Shown here in pieces: positions 12,101-22,768 of a DNA stretch of 64,000 bases. The stretch's first letter is position 1, and each line of letters starts with the position of its first letter. The DNA comes from Hemerocallis citrina (Eukaryota > Streptophyta > Magnoliopsida > Asparagales > Asphodelaceae): the NCBI GenBank assembly GCA_017893485.1, contig CM030365.1, positions 47,548,458-47,612,457 on the forward strand, read 5' to 3'. Both the position numbers and the translations under genes were made by a program. The notes beneath the pieces are model-generated. The model worked only from the letters and a program-made list of their open reading frames with translations, ran no database searches and had not been told where the DNA came from.

Positions 12101-12841
12101 TGGGTGGCCAGTGACCTCTATCCAAAAGGATAGTGCATAAACCCAACAAATGTTGGGATCCTCGCCACGGGACTGGGATTAGTCTGACCATAGAGGGGGA
12201 TGGATACCCAGTATAATCAAAAAAAAAATAGTGAGTTTGGGTTGAGAACAAATTGCAATAGGATTTTAGGGTTCAATAAGAGATAGATCTAAATCAACAG
12301 GGTTTAATAAAAAAAACATACTATTAAATAAGAGAAAATAAGAGAAAATAAGAGTAACTTAATCAAGAAGAATGAAGAATTTCAAGAACAAAAATTTAAA
12401 TCCAAATAAATAAATAAATAAAACAAATGAGGAGAATATAAATTGGCTTGAAAATAAATTGGAATTTCACCAAGAAAATCAAATCCGGTATAATATCAAA
12501 TAATCTAATAGATGAATTTTAATTAAATAATCAAGAAATAAAAATTAATAATCATAATCATAATAATAATAAAATTATACAATAAAATAGTATCCAGGTT
12601 TGACGAATTCATTAAAATAGTCACATAATAATAATATATTTTTTTTAGGCTCAAAATAAATAGCCGATCAATCAGAAATAGAAAGTAAGATCAAAATACC
12701 CCTGTTATTCGAAAAGAATATAATTTTCGATTAGAAAACACTTTAATAAAAATTTGAAACGAATTTAGCAAAAAATAAATTTTAAATAATCAAGATACAG
12801 AAATACACGGAAAATACTTATTAGCGAGAATGGGGGTTACA
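9185..12841 (-). mobile_element. Solo LTR C2, same family nested in C1
   Basis: Complete minus-strand LTR of about 3.66 kb (start TGTAACCCCCATTCTCGC at 12841, end GGGGCGTGACA at 9185), including a SINE. C1 breaks off at 9184 and its own sequence picks up at 12842, with TAAT on both sides as a possible 4-bp part of the target duplication. So a member of the family jumped into another copy of its own LTR. A GC-rich stretch at about 11560-11880 is probably the transcribed leader, and TATAAATAC lies on the minus strand near 11931. The frame at 9839-10180 has no domain and is not conserved in C1. Confidence 0.82.
11994..12226 (+). mobile_element. tRNA-derived SINE
   Basis: A 233-bp unit with a tRNA-like head: box A at TGGCCTAGTGGTAAGAGC (about 12006-12023) and box B at GGTTCGAACCC (about 12058-12068), matching the RNA polymerase III consensus. 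A tRNA-unrelated body follows, ending in an A run. It is flanked by a perfect 17-bp duplication (AATAGTGAGTTTGGGTT at 11977-11993 and 12227-12243), the product of LINE-type insertion. The homologous position in LTR C1 (about 18411-18435) is an empty site without insert. I do not name the family; a comparison with Au and other plant SINEs would settle it. Confidence 0.9.
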
Positions 12842-13064
12842 TAATCAATATCATAATAGTCGATATAATGGCCATAAACAATGATTTAATATTCGGTAAC
12901 AATAATCAATGATCAATATCAATCACACTTAGCCAATATTCGATATCAATAGAAACAATGATGAACAATATGCAATGTCGATGTGATGCAATTCTTAAGT
13001 CTATTAATCATTTTAAATCCTAACTAATGCACGTACTACTGTGTCCCATATGTTTCATACCACA

Positions 13065-16000
13065 TGTAATACCATAAATTTTATTTAACGACAAATTGTT
13101 GATTTTACGTGTTGTGTACGTACAAATTTTTGCATAAATATTTTTTTTCCTTATAAAATTATTTTCTATAATTTGAACAAACAATTGTTTTCTTTCCTTC
13201 TCTTTATTTTCTAGAAGCCCTATTTTAAAAAGTCTAAGCTTTTTTTTTCTAAATTAAGCACAACATAATTAATTAAATATTTTATTTTGACCCATGAGTC
13301 TAAAATCCCACTATTTTTGAAGCCCATAAATTAATTACCCTTTTAATTGTCATGACTTGTCAAATAAACACAATTAGTAGAAAATTAATAAATTTATAAT
13401 GTACAGCTTTTCATAGGGGACACTAGTTGGGACACGTGCATGCACTTGTGTGTGCATTGCACACCCAAGGGAAGCCGGATGGTGGCTAGAGAAGAGTGGG
13501 GGAGTGGAGTTGTGTTAAGGGGTGGTTATGAGATCATGAAGTTGCTACAACTTCTCTTTTCATCTTGATCCTTGATCTCTAACTCCTTGATTGAATCCTA
13601 TCCATTCATTCTCATCCTAAAAGTGCATAAATACCCCTAGTTTCTTCTCATTTATACACTACAAATTATTAAGAGAGAAAAGACTAAGTGAGAAAAAGAT
13701 TGAGAAGTGTCAATGAGTGTGCATTTGTGTGTGTTCCAACCAAGAGGAGGCCGGCTAGCATCCAAGGAGCATAGGGAGGCTCGGGTTCCATACAAACAAG
13801 GAAGAGGAGGCAAATTGCAATACATTCTCGGAGGAGAAGGCCACTTTCTTGCATTCTAGGAGCTTTCATTTTTATTTTCTCCAAATAGGTGGGTGTTTCT
13901 CATGCTTCTAAAACTAGATACCATGCTAGGGATGATTTGATAAAATTATCAAGAAGCAACTAGGTGAAATTGGACCCATGTTTGCTTAATTAGAGATGGA
14001 ATGGTAATTTAGAGAATGTTTGATAAAATGATTGCTAGTTGATAAATTGTGAATTTAAGTGCTAGAAATTACCATGTTGTCATAATGTGTTTTTGAATTG
14101 AGTTCTATGATGAAATTTATGCCTATGAGACAACTAGTTGATTAAATGCTTCATGTGTAATTGATTGTCTAAAACAAGTTTCCTTGTTGTAGACAAATGA
14201 GAAATTCGTATCATAAATATTGTAGGTTGTTAATGAGTAAAAGAACAAAGAAATATAGTAGTTTGTGGAAATCTAACACTAAATTATGAAGAAATATCAT
14301 ATTTGTTCTCAACATCGAAATTATGGACATAGAACATAAAGTCGGACCAAGTAAATAATAATTATAAAAATACTGGTTTATGAATGTTATAATCTGGAAA
14401 ATTTTGCTTTCAAAAGAGAAGAAAAAGAAACAAAATCGTTTTGAGAATTATGAAATTTATAAATGAATAGAGAACTGGGTTATAAACAACCCAACTCCTT
14501 TTGAAACAATCTGGTCCCTTAGACCAAGTGGTTAGCGATGCGGTGACATTTTACTGTAGCCGTGAACAGACCTAGGGGTCTCGGGTTTGAAACCTAGGTC
14601 CTACATTTTAATTTATGTTTTTTGAATAAAAACCCAAAACCCAAAACAAAACTTACCTTATTAAAAACCCCTGCACTTATTGCATTGGTGCCTTATCCCA
14701 TTTGGCTTTCGGTGGCTGTTGACTTGGCTCAGGTCACAGGTTCGAACCTGGCTTTCAGCAGGTTTAAAAAATTTGATTTTTTGAGTTTTAAAATTGAATT
14801 CTTGACTTTTAAAAATTCAAAAAAAAAATATTACAATTATTATAAAAATATGTAGATCTTGTGAAAAATATTTGTGCACTATTTAGACAAAATAAAAGTG
14901 AGTTAGAGGTGAAAATTGGGTAGATTTCCATGGAAATTTGCATTTTTTAGAATTATAAAAGTGACCTATTTTATGAGAAATTATACTAAGTGATAAAGAA
15001 AAATTTTTGAAAGAAAGAAAATTCAAATGTGCTATCTATGGACTCTCATCGTTGAATTAAGTATTGTTTGTGAATGAAAACATGACTTTGTGACCTTTTG
15101 AATTAAATAAATGAAACGAACATTAGTATGAGAATCAACTGAGATTTAGTTTTGATTAAAATAAGATTAAGAAAGTTATGAGGAAAGAATAAACTATTGA
15201 GTATGACATGCTGAATTTATTTGTTTATGCATGTTATTGCACATGAAATTGAGATTGAATGACTTGATAATTTATGAACGAACAAGAATATACAAGTGCT
15301 ATGGACATGAAATGAAATTAATGTTAATCATGAAAAAGACCTTTTGAGTATGAAAAACTCGAAGTTGCAATTATGAGTTGAAATTAAGAATTAGGGTGTG
15401 GCTAAGCCTTATACCAGCAATAAAAGAAATGTTGAGATGAAATTTGAAATGAAAAGACCAGGATTTGGGTCATGAGAAATGATTGACTAAGACCGGTACA
15501 GTGGGAGTGCTAACCCTAAGGGATTGATTTTGTTCATGATTCAATTAAATTAAGGACTAAATACATAGTGAAGATGTGATGAAAGTAAGAGAAAAACATG
15601 AGTATGAGGGCCATTGGATTGGCGGCGTGAGAGTATTCACAGGATGTCCCTTGATGCGTCATGAGTAGGATGTGGATACTGCTCCAGAGTACCGTCCCGG
15701 TGGCGACGCTTGTGGGGTATTTTGGTGACTGAGGGTGGTGTCATGTCTATGGTAGGAGGTGAATTACCACAGGATGCCTGCATGATGAGTCATGTGACAG
15801 TGCATTGGGATTCTCTCCAGGGTGCCTAGACGTGAGTTCATAGGTCATTGAACATCTAGGATACTTACCGTAGTTACAGTAGTAGATTAAGTCATGGTGA
15901 GAGATTGAACCCTACAAGATGAAGAACGGTTAAGGGCTTGCCCGCAGACCTATGTAGTATGGGCTACACAGACTCTGAACAAGTGTGCATTAGTGTCATA

Positions 16001-16432
16001 TAACATAAATAATTGCATTAAGGACTAAGTGCACATTCACAACATGACATCAATAGGATAGTCCCCTTAGCTTTGTTTGTGAACAATTTTGTGATTTGTT
16101 AAGTGTTGAGAATCGTTATACAGTTTTCGGCATAGAGAGGATAGCCGTGTATAATATTTCGTCAGTTGAATGAACTGGCGTGCCCACAGTTTCTATGGAG
16201 GGTAAAGCACATGAAAAAGACTAAGGAGGAATTGATGCTTAAAGACTATTCAAGTGTTGTTGTATTTCATTTATATAATTGTTGTAACATTTGCTTCCAC
16301 TGTATAAGTGTTAATATAAATGTAACCCTGATGTAAAGTAAAGTTTTAATTTCCTTGTGAAATTGTACGAAGTGAAGTGAAAAGATCCCATGGAACTCGA
16401 ATTCAGCCTGTTTTGAAATTCGGGGTGTTACA
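13065..16432 (+). mobile_element. Solo LTR D (B-like family)
   Basis: A complete 3368-bp plus-strand LTR from TGTAATACCATAAATTTT to GGGGTGTTACA. It is flanked by CCACA (13060-13064) and CCATA (16433-16437), a 4/5 duplication. It sits in LTR C1, and the paralogous unoccupied site is visible in C2 near 9934-9945. It lacks any internal region. It shares its start, its CATAAATACCCC promoter-like box (about 13626) and its end with B's LTR. It includes two tRNA-like modules (about 14515-14605 and 14700-14760) and the TGACG-rich duplicated block (15640-15830). The frames inside (13684-13884, 14622-14855) show no domains. Confidence 0.9.
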
Positions 16433-18834
16433 CCATAGGTTCGATGCATACAATCAATTTTGTTTAAACTATAGTGGTAGATTCTATAGCTCATGTATTG
16501 GGTATGATGACGATAACGGTAATAACATGAGCCATAGTGTAATTTCTTATACGATAACGATAACGGTAATAACACGGGCCATCATCTGAGTACAGTCTCT
16601 ATATCATCAACTACTCTAGTTAATCCCTTAAATCCCGGCTTATTAATTGTTTATCAATGCAATAATACAATATACAATTTAAGACATGAGATGAACAATA
16701 GGATGGTAACATGAAATAGGACAATTAGAATGATGACAATAACTCATTAGGATCATGTAATGCATCATACATACATTAATTCATGCAATATTACAATATA
16801 GGAATAATTAATGTATTAAAATCTGGGATATAAAATTCTGGACAGCAAGAATAGTCTGTACAAAAAAGCAGTTTCCTGTTGTTTCAGAACTCGAAAACTG
16901 AATCTGTCGAGAATTATAGAAACTAAACTTCCACACGGTTCCAACGCATATTTAAAGCTCAAAATCCGACAACAATAGCTAGGTCAAACACATTGTTCTT
17001 TACAGATCTCATGTTCAGGCAGAAATTCGACATCATGTTGTTATAATTTTTGAATCAGCAAAAACTCCATAATAAATTCATTTAAAATATTTTCTAGACT
17101 CCTAAACATGTTAAGTAACAATATGAAAATTATAAGAGCAAAATTTTATCATTTGATCAGCCTTTTTACTGCTTAAATATGAAACGTACAAGAATCTAGA
17201 AATCTGAAAGTAAAAACACAGCTGTAGTAAAACGGGCATAACTTTTGCTACACAACTCGGAATTAAGAAATTCAAGATGTTCTGAAAACTAGAAAGATAC
17301 GGCTATAATTATTATTCAGAAAATTATTTATTTGAAGATCATTTACTAGGTCGAAAATAGCAGTCAACATACAGCCAGCAAGCAATATACAGGTTTTGGG
17401 TAGTTTTCATGAAATAAGTTAATTAAACATGATGGAAATCAATTCTACTAGTCGATAAATTTCTCAATCAGCATGATGGGTGCAATTTCATGATAAATAA
17501 AAATAAATTCACATGTATACACTAATTTATCATCAATCAACCCATAAACGATCAATCAGCATAAAACCTAGCAATTCTTTCGACAATAATTTATTTGTGT
17601 GACAATTATGTGAACAACCCTATTATCAATTTTACATGCACACATGAAAGATTCAATCTTTGGAGTCAAAAGTTGCACAATGTCAAGTAAATTGCAGGTT
17701 AGCTCGTGTAAACCCTCAATATACCCAACGAAAGAGATAAACAATGTATAATACAATAAACGAAGGGATCCTTGCAAGAATTTCAATCAAACTTGAATTT
17801 GATACAATTAACAATTCAAGAGGACGGTGACTTGCCTTATTAACGGTAAAATTGAATACCAAGAATAACGGGATAAGGATCCCGAAGCAACAAACCCACG
17901 AACACACGAATCCACAAAATAGCATGTGTATACTACGTGCAAACAAAGAGACAAGCAATAACAGCAAAGAGAAGCAACGGAAAGAACACACAGCAAAGGG
18001 GCTAGGGCGCAGGGGTCGCCGGCGTCGCACCGCCGGCGCGAGGTTATCAGCATCGCAGTTGGCGGCGTTGACGTCAGGCGATCGACGAGAGCAAGCCAGC
18101 AGTGATTGGGGGGGTGTGTTTGGCTACTGTCGACGGGAAACAAAAGAGGAGGGAGTTGCTGTATTGGGTGTTGGGGGTCACCGGAGGTGAGGGAGGGCGG
18201 AGCAGGGGGTTATGGCGCTGGATTGGTCATCGGAGGTCGGGGGATGGCTGGAGAAGAAGGGGGTAGGCGTTTGAGCGGGAAATTTGGAGGGGAGAGAAAA
18301 CAGAGAGGAGAGAGAATAGATGGCTCTAGGGTTTCAATTTGTGCAATTTTTAGGGCAATAGAGTTGTATTTATAGGGTACAATTAGGATATTGGGTTAGT
18401 AGTTTAGGATCCAATAATAGCAGTTTTGGGTCAAGAACAATTGAAATTGGGTTTTAGGGTTCAATAAGAGATGGGTTTAAAATAATAAGGTTCAAATAAA
18501 AATACCCACAATTAGATAGAAGAAAATAGAATCAATAAGAACAGCTCAACAAGAACGAAGAATTTCATGAACAAATTTTTAATTAAAATAATCAAGGAAG
18601 AAAAAATAGAGTATTTTTGTTCAATTACAAATAAAATATTACAAAGGGAAAAAAAATGAAAATAGCGGGAATGGTAGTTACACTTACACAGCAGGAAATT
18701 AGACTTGGATGCCCCGATAGAGTTTGTTTTAGTGCGGATAATGGATGATCGTAATTCATATTGTTTCACTTTTCAACTTATGTTTTATAATTTTCTATAC
18801 TTGTACTGATCCCCATATATTTTTCTCTCGCACG

Positions 18835-19056
18835 ATGGCTGATGGGAATACACCTGTTAAGGATGGGTGGGTGGAAGAGGAGGTATTCGACGCAGAGGAT
18901 AGTCCCTGGCTGATCAGCCTCCACCACCACCACCTCCCCAGCCTATCCAACGTGCTATCGACCGGGTACTCCATGAGTTGGCAATCTAGCAATAGAGCCA
19001 CGGTGAGCTGGAGGAAAGACTCCACAATACAGGATTCAGAAGCATGCCACAATTGA
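18835..19056 (+). pseudogene. Element A leader ORF remnant
   Basis: Starts MADGNTPVKDGWVEEEVF, acidic like B's leader protein, which starts MADHFDPAGDDDW and lies in the same place between primer site and gag. It stops after 73 residues. The coiled-coil half expected from B appears in other frames downstream (KIASLEARQELL near 19138-19173), so at least one frameshift has split it. The function of this leader protein is unknown. From 19057 to 19435 only these fragments and AT-rich spacer are seen. Confidence 0.55.
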
Positions 19057-19435
19057 GGCGGTAGAAAGGCTGGAATGGATTCAAGGTCAAGGTTTCTCAA
19101 AGGGTCAATAGGATGAAAATCAAGTATTGGGCTAAAATCGCAAGCCTTGAGGCAAGACAGGAGCTGCTGAGGTCCTAGGTGGCCTAGTTGCAGGCGCAGC
19201 TAGGACAACACTAGAGGACTATGGACTCACTATGGATGAATCTTAGTTATTTTGGCAGTATTATTTTGGATGTAATATTTTGTAAACTTCTTAAGACTAT
19301 TGTGCTGAAATGAATAAAAATTAGTATAATGTTTTGTCTAATTCTGGTGTGATTATGGTTGAATATTGCTTATATTGTTTGAATTATGCTATTGAATCAT
19401 ATCATAGACACCATGTAATAATATTCATTACTCAT

Positions 19436-19815
19436 ATGTCGAGGAACACTCGAAGCGGCAGGACTGGAAGGACCGAAGGTCGAAGCGGAGGGGCCAACAA
19501 TGCTGGCCTCAATATCGAGACCGAATTTGGACGTTTGTAGCAGACGATGGCCACGTTCATGGAAGCGCAATGGAACTTCATACCGCAGCCTGAAACACTT
19601 GGAAGAAATAGGGGGAATGTCGTCCCTGACACTCTGAAGCTGGTGGATTCATTTAAAAGGATGAAGCCACCTATCTTCGAGGGATAGGTAGATCCCTTGG
19701 CAGCTGCTGATTGGATCCTTCAAGTAGAAATGGTATTCGAGGTAGTTGAGACCACTGAAGGAACCAAGGTCAGACCGGCAAACAACCTTCTGGAAAAGGA
19801 TGTTGGCATTTGGTG
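19436..19815 (+). pseudogene. Element A gag remnant, deleted into RT
   Basis: Starts MSRNTRSGRTGRTEGR and continues, with stops at 19538-19540 and near 19686, through KLVDSFKRMKPPIFEG, ADWILQVEMVFEV and VGIWW, matching B's gag. Right after the WW motif the sequence jumps to the RT motif SVLLVKKK. The C-terminal capsid, zinc knuckle and the whole protease have been lost in one deletion of well over 1 kb, judging from B. The stop at 19538 fits a CAG-to-TAG change. Confidence 0.8.
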
Positions 19816-20476
19816 GTAATCCGTCAAACATGTCGGTGCTACTGGTCAAGAAGAAGGCTGAGTCATCGAGGATGTGTATCGATTATCGGGAGTTGAACAA
19901 GGTCACAGTCCAAAACAAGTATCCAATTCTCAGGATCGATGACTTGTTAGAATAGCTACAAGGAGCAGCAATGTTCTCGAAGATCGATCTATGATCGGGT
20001 TATCATCAGGTCGACATGGACTTTATGAGTTCACGGTGATGCCATTTGGAGTGACCTACGCTTCAGCAATCTTCATGGATTTGATGAATCAGGTTCTACA
20101 GCCATTCATCAACTCATTTGTGGTGGTCTTCATAGACGACATCCTGGTGTACTCTAAGACAGAGGAGGATCATGCCAAGCATCTAACTGCAGTTCTGAGC
20201 AAGCTTCAGGAGCCTGAGTTGTACGCGAAGCTGTCCAAGTGTGAATTCTGGAACACTGAATTGGCAAATTTTGGTCATGTCTTGTCTAAGGAGGGAGTGG
20301 TCACTGACTCACAGAAGATTGAGGCGGTGAAGGATTGGCCTCCACCAAGGACAGTGAAGGAAGTAAGGATCTTTTTGAGCTTGACTGGGTACTACAAGAA
20401 ATTCATTCAGGATTACGTTAAGATAGCTGTGCCACTTACAGCTTTGACCAAGAAAAAAAAACTTCGAGTGGACTGA
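19816..20476 (+). pseudogene. Element A reverse transcriptase (deleted, frameshifted)
   Basis: RT motifs in order: [22 protein letters not shown], then after a stop LQGAAMFSKID and SGYHQV. A small internal deletion (the stretch of about 12 residues before RHGLYEF is missing) joins SGYHQV to FTVMPFGVT. The catalytic VVFIDDILVYSK is intact, followed by CEFWNTELANFGHVL, KIEAVKDWP and LTGYYKKFIQDY. A run of A near 20452-20461 shifts the frame at the end of RT, where FEWT is expected. The family is the same as B's RT. Confidence 0.88.
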
Positions 20477-21251
20477 GAAGTGTGAAAGGAGATTCCATGA
20501 GAGGAAGAACCGATTGATATCAGCACCAATTTTGGTCTTACCACAACCAGATAAAGGGTATGAGATCTACAACAATGCATCATACTTGGGTTTTGGGTGT
20601 GTGTTGATGCAATAAGGGAAAGTTATTACCTACGGATCAAGAAAACTCCGACCACATGAGAAGAGCTATTTCACACATGATTTGGAGTTGGCTGCTATAA
20701 TTTTTGACTTAAAGATTTGGCGACATTATATCTACGGAGCAAAGCTGGAAATGTACATAGACCACAAGAGCTTAAAGTATATCTATCAGCAGAAGAACTT
20801 AAATTTGAGGCAGAGGCGATGGTTGGAGGTGTTGGAAGATATCAGGCCGGAGATTTTGTACCATCCAGAAAAGGCCAACGTCATGGAAGATGCACTTAGC
20901 AGGAAGAGGAGCATTACTACGTTGATTGCAACCAGGAAGGAGCTAGATGAAGAAATAAAGAGAGCTGGTGTTGAAGTAATTTCACAAGGACCGGGTGCTA
21001 TATTAGCCCGATTAGATCTTCAACCAAGTCTGAAGGACGGAGTAAAGAAAAGATACGAAGGTGATGTAGAGATCCAAGCACTCAAGGAGCAAGTGAACGA
21101 AGGAAAACATCCTCAGTTCAATGTTGAGGAGGGAGTGCTATGGTTTGGAGATCGGTTGTGTGTGCCAAAGCTAGATGATCCAAGGGAGGAAATCATGAAG
21201 GAAACACACCACCTTACTCACAGTTCACCCAGGAAGCACGAGGATGTATAG
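20477..21251 (+). pseudogene. Element A RNase H and integrase N-terminus
   Basis: After the A-run frameshift, RNase H motifs follow: SAPILVLP, the segment YGSRKLRPHEKSYFTHDLEL, AIIFDLKIWRHYIYG, DHKSLKYIY and RRWLEVLEDI. One stop interrupts them at about 20611. RNase H removes the RNA strand during reverse transcription. The open frame 20682-21251 continues through DALSRK into the linker and the beginning of the integrase zinc-binding region (ETHHLTHSSPRKHEDV), then stops. The normal HHCC continuation is in other frames. Confidence 0.85.
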
Positions 21252-22452
21252 AGATGTGAAATAGTTCTATTATTGGGCCAGAATCAAGCGAGATATAGCA
21301 GAGTTTGTGGCCAGATGTCTCACTTGACAAAAGGTAAAGGCAGAGAATCAGAAGCCTGGGGGATTGCTACAGTCATTGCCTATTCCAGAGTGGAAGTGGG
21401 AGAACATCAGTATGGGTTTCATTACAGGATTACCCAGGAGTCCCAGAGGGAATGATTCAGTTTGGGTCGTTGTGGATAGAATGACAAAATCAGCTCATTT
21501 TCTACCGGTAAGAACAACCTGATCTTTGGAGAAGTTGGCAAAATTCTACATCTAGGAGATTGTGAAGCCACATGGTGGACTAGTTTCTATATTTTTCGAC
21601 CGAGATGCAAGATTCACCTCGCAGTTCTGGAAGAGTCTACAGACAGCACTGGGGACAAGAACAATTTTCAGTATAGCATTTCACCAATAGACCGATAGAC
21701 CGACTAAAAGAGTGAACAAAATTTTGGAGGATATGTTGCGAGCATGCATCTTGGACTTCGGAGGGAGCTGGGAGAAGCATCTAGTGCTGGTTGAGTTCGC
21801 CTACAACAATAGCTACCAGGCTTGTATCGGGATGGCTCCATTCGAAGCACTATACGGGAGGAAGTGTAGGACACCCGTATGCTGGTATGAAGTGGGTGAG
21901 ACGCAAATGTTCGGACCAGAGATAGTACAGCAGACCTCGGAGAAAATAGAATTGTTCAGAAAGAGGCTAAAGATTGCGCAGAGCCGACATAAGAACTATG
22001 CCGACAACCACCATATAGAGTTAGAATTTGAGGAAGGAGACACGGTGTTCTTGAAGGTCTCGCAAACCAAAGGCATAGTCAGATTTGGTAGGGGTGGCAA
22101 GCTAGCCCCAAGATACATTAGACCCTACAGAATTCTGAAGAGGATCGGTAAGGTTGCATACAAGCTTGAGTTACCTGCAGAATTAGCCCAAGTGCACGAC
22201 ATGTTCTATGTCTCTATGCTATGGAAATATGTGGCAGATCCAACTCATCAACTAGTCGATGTTCTGGAAGACTTGTGGGTGGATCTCTCATACGAGGAAC
22301 GACCGCTGAGGATACTAGATCGTCAGGAGAAAGTTTTGGAGAGAAAAATCATTCAGATGGTCAAGGTTCTCTGGAGGAATCAGTCCATCGAGGAAGCAAC
22401 GTGGGAGCCAGAGAGCCGGATGCAGAAGGCATTTCCCGAGTTGTTTGTGTAA
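21252..22452 (+). pseudogene. Element A integrase core and chromodomain
   Basis: The first 460 bases are frameshifted but retain [17 protein letters not shown] (first catalytic Asp) and FDRDARFTSQFW (second Asp). The open frame 21712-22452 (246 residues) gives the end of the core: ILEDMLRACILDFGGSW, LVEFAYNNSYQ and LYGRKCRTPVCW. It continues into the C-terminal part: GKLAPRYIRPYRILKRIG, VHDMFYVSMLWKY and the chromodomain-like tail ILDRQEKVLERK, VLWRNQSIEEATWEPES. Where family members have a catalytic Glu (T-E-R), A reads TKRVNKI, a Glu-to-Lys change. The chromodomain is what marks A as a chromovirus, a group thought to target heterochromatin. Confidence 0.9.
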
Positions 22453-22501
22453 CTTTTGTTTACTTCCCCACTTAGCATAGTTCTGAGGACATAACTATAC
22501 T

Positions 22502-22514
22502 ATGGAGGAAGTGA
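22502..22514 (+). promoter_or_regulatory. Element A polypurine tract
   Basis: ATGGAGGAAGTGA directly before the TGTAAGAACCC start of the 3' LTR. It is the expected primer for plus-strand DNA synthesis and it fixes the LTR start at 22515. Confidence 0.75.
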
Positions 22515-22745
22515 TGTAAGAACCCTAGAAATTTGCATGTAATAATATTGTAGAACATGAGGTTTTGTTCATGGAAATTTTATTTTTTATTTGATTAAAA
22601 TTGTGTGCGAGATTCGTTGTGATTTAAATCTTTTAATTGAACCCAATGTGACTCAAAATAGACCTAAATGAACTCAATTGATCCTAACTTGACTTAGACA
22701 TATGTAGTGTAACTTAGCATGAACCAAAAAAAATGAAAACACCCT

Positions 22746-22768
22746 GGGGGGGGGGGGGGGGGGGGGGG
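22746..22768 (+). repeat. G23 homopolymer
   Basis: An uninterrupted run of 23 G in element A's 3' LTR, between AACACCCT and TTGCCGGC. It could form a G-quadruplex or could be an assembly artefact of homopolymer calling. Confidence 0.9.

Larger units (their letters stand above)
8649..18682 (-). mobile_element. Solo LTR C1, containing C2 and D
   Basis: A minus-strand LTR with its TG...CA ends (TGTAACTACC start at 18682, GGGCGTGACA end at 8649) but no internal region, hence a solo LTR left by LTR-LTR recombination. It is flanked by CTAAC (8644-8648) and CTTAC (18683-18687), a 4/5 target duplication, inside element A just behind its primer site. Its body is in three pieces: 8649-9184, 12842-13064 and 16433-18682. 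These are split by a second copy of the same LTR (C2) and by the unrelated solo LTR D. The last piece holds a GC-rich leader (about 18000-18310) whose overlapping frames are not genes. TATAAATACAAC lies on the minus strand near 18366-18377. Confidence 0.85.

Noticed and set aside
17716..18375. Frames in the GC-rich part of C1 on both strands
   Set aside because: LTR leader sequence of the same family; frames are not conserved between C1 and C2.
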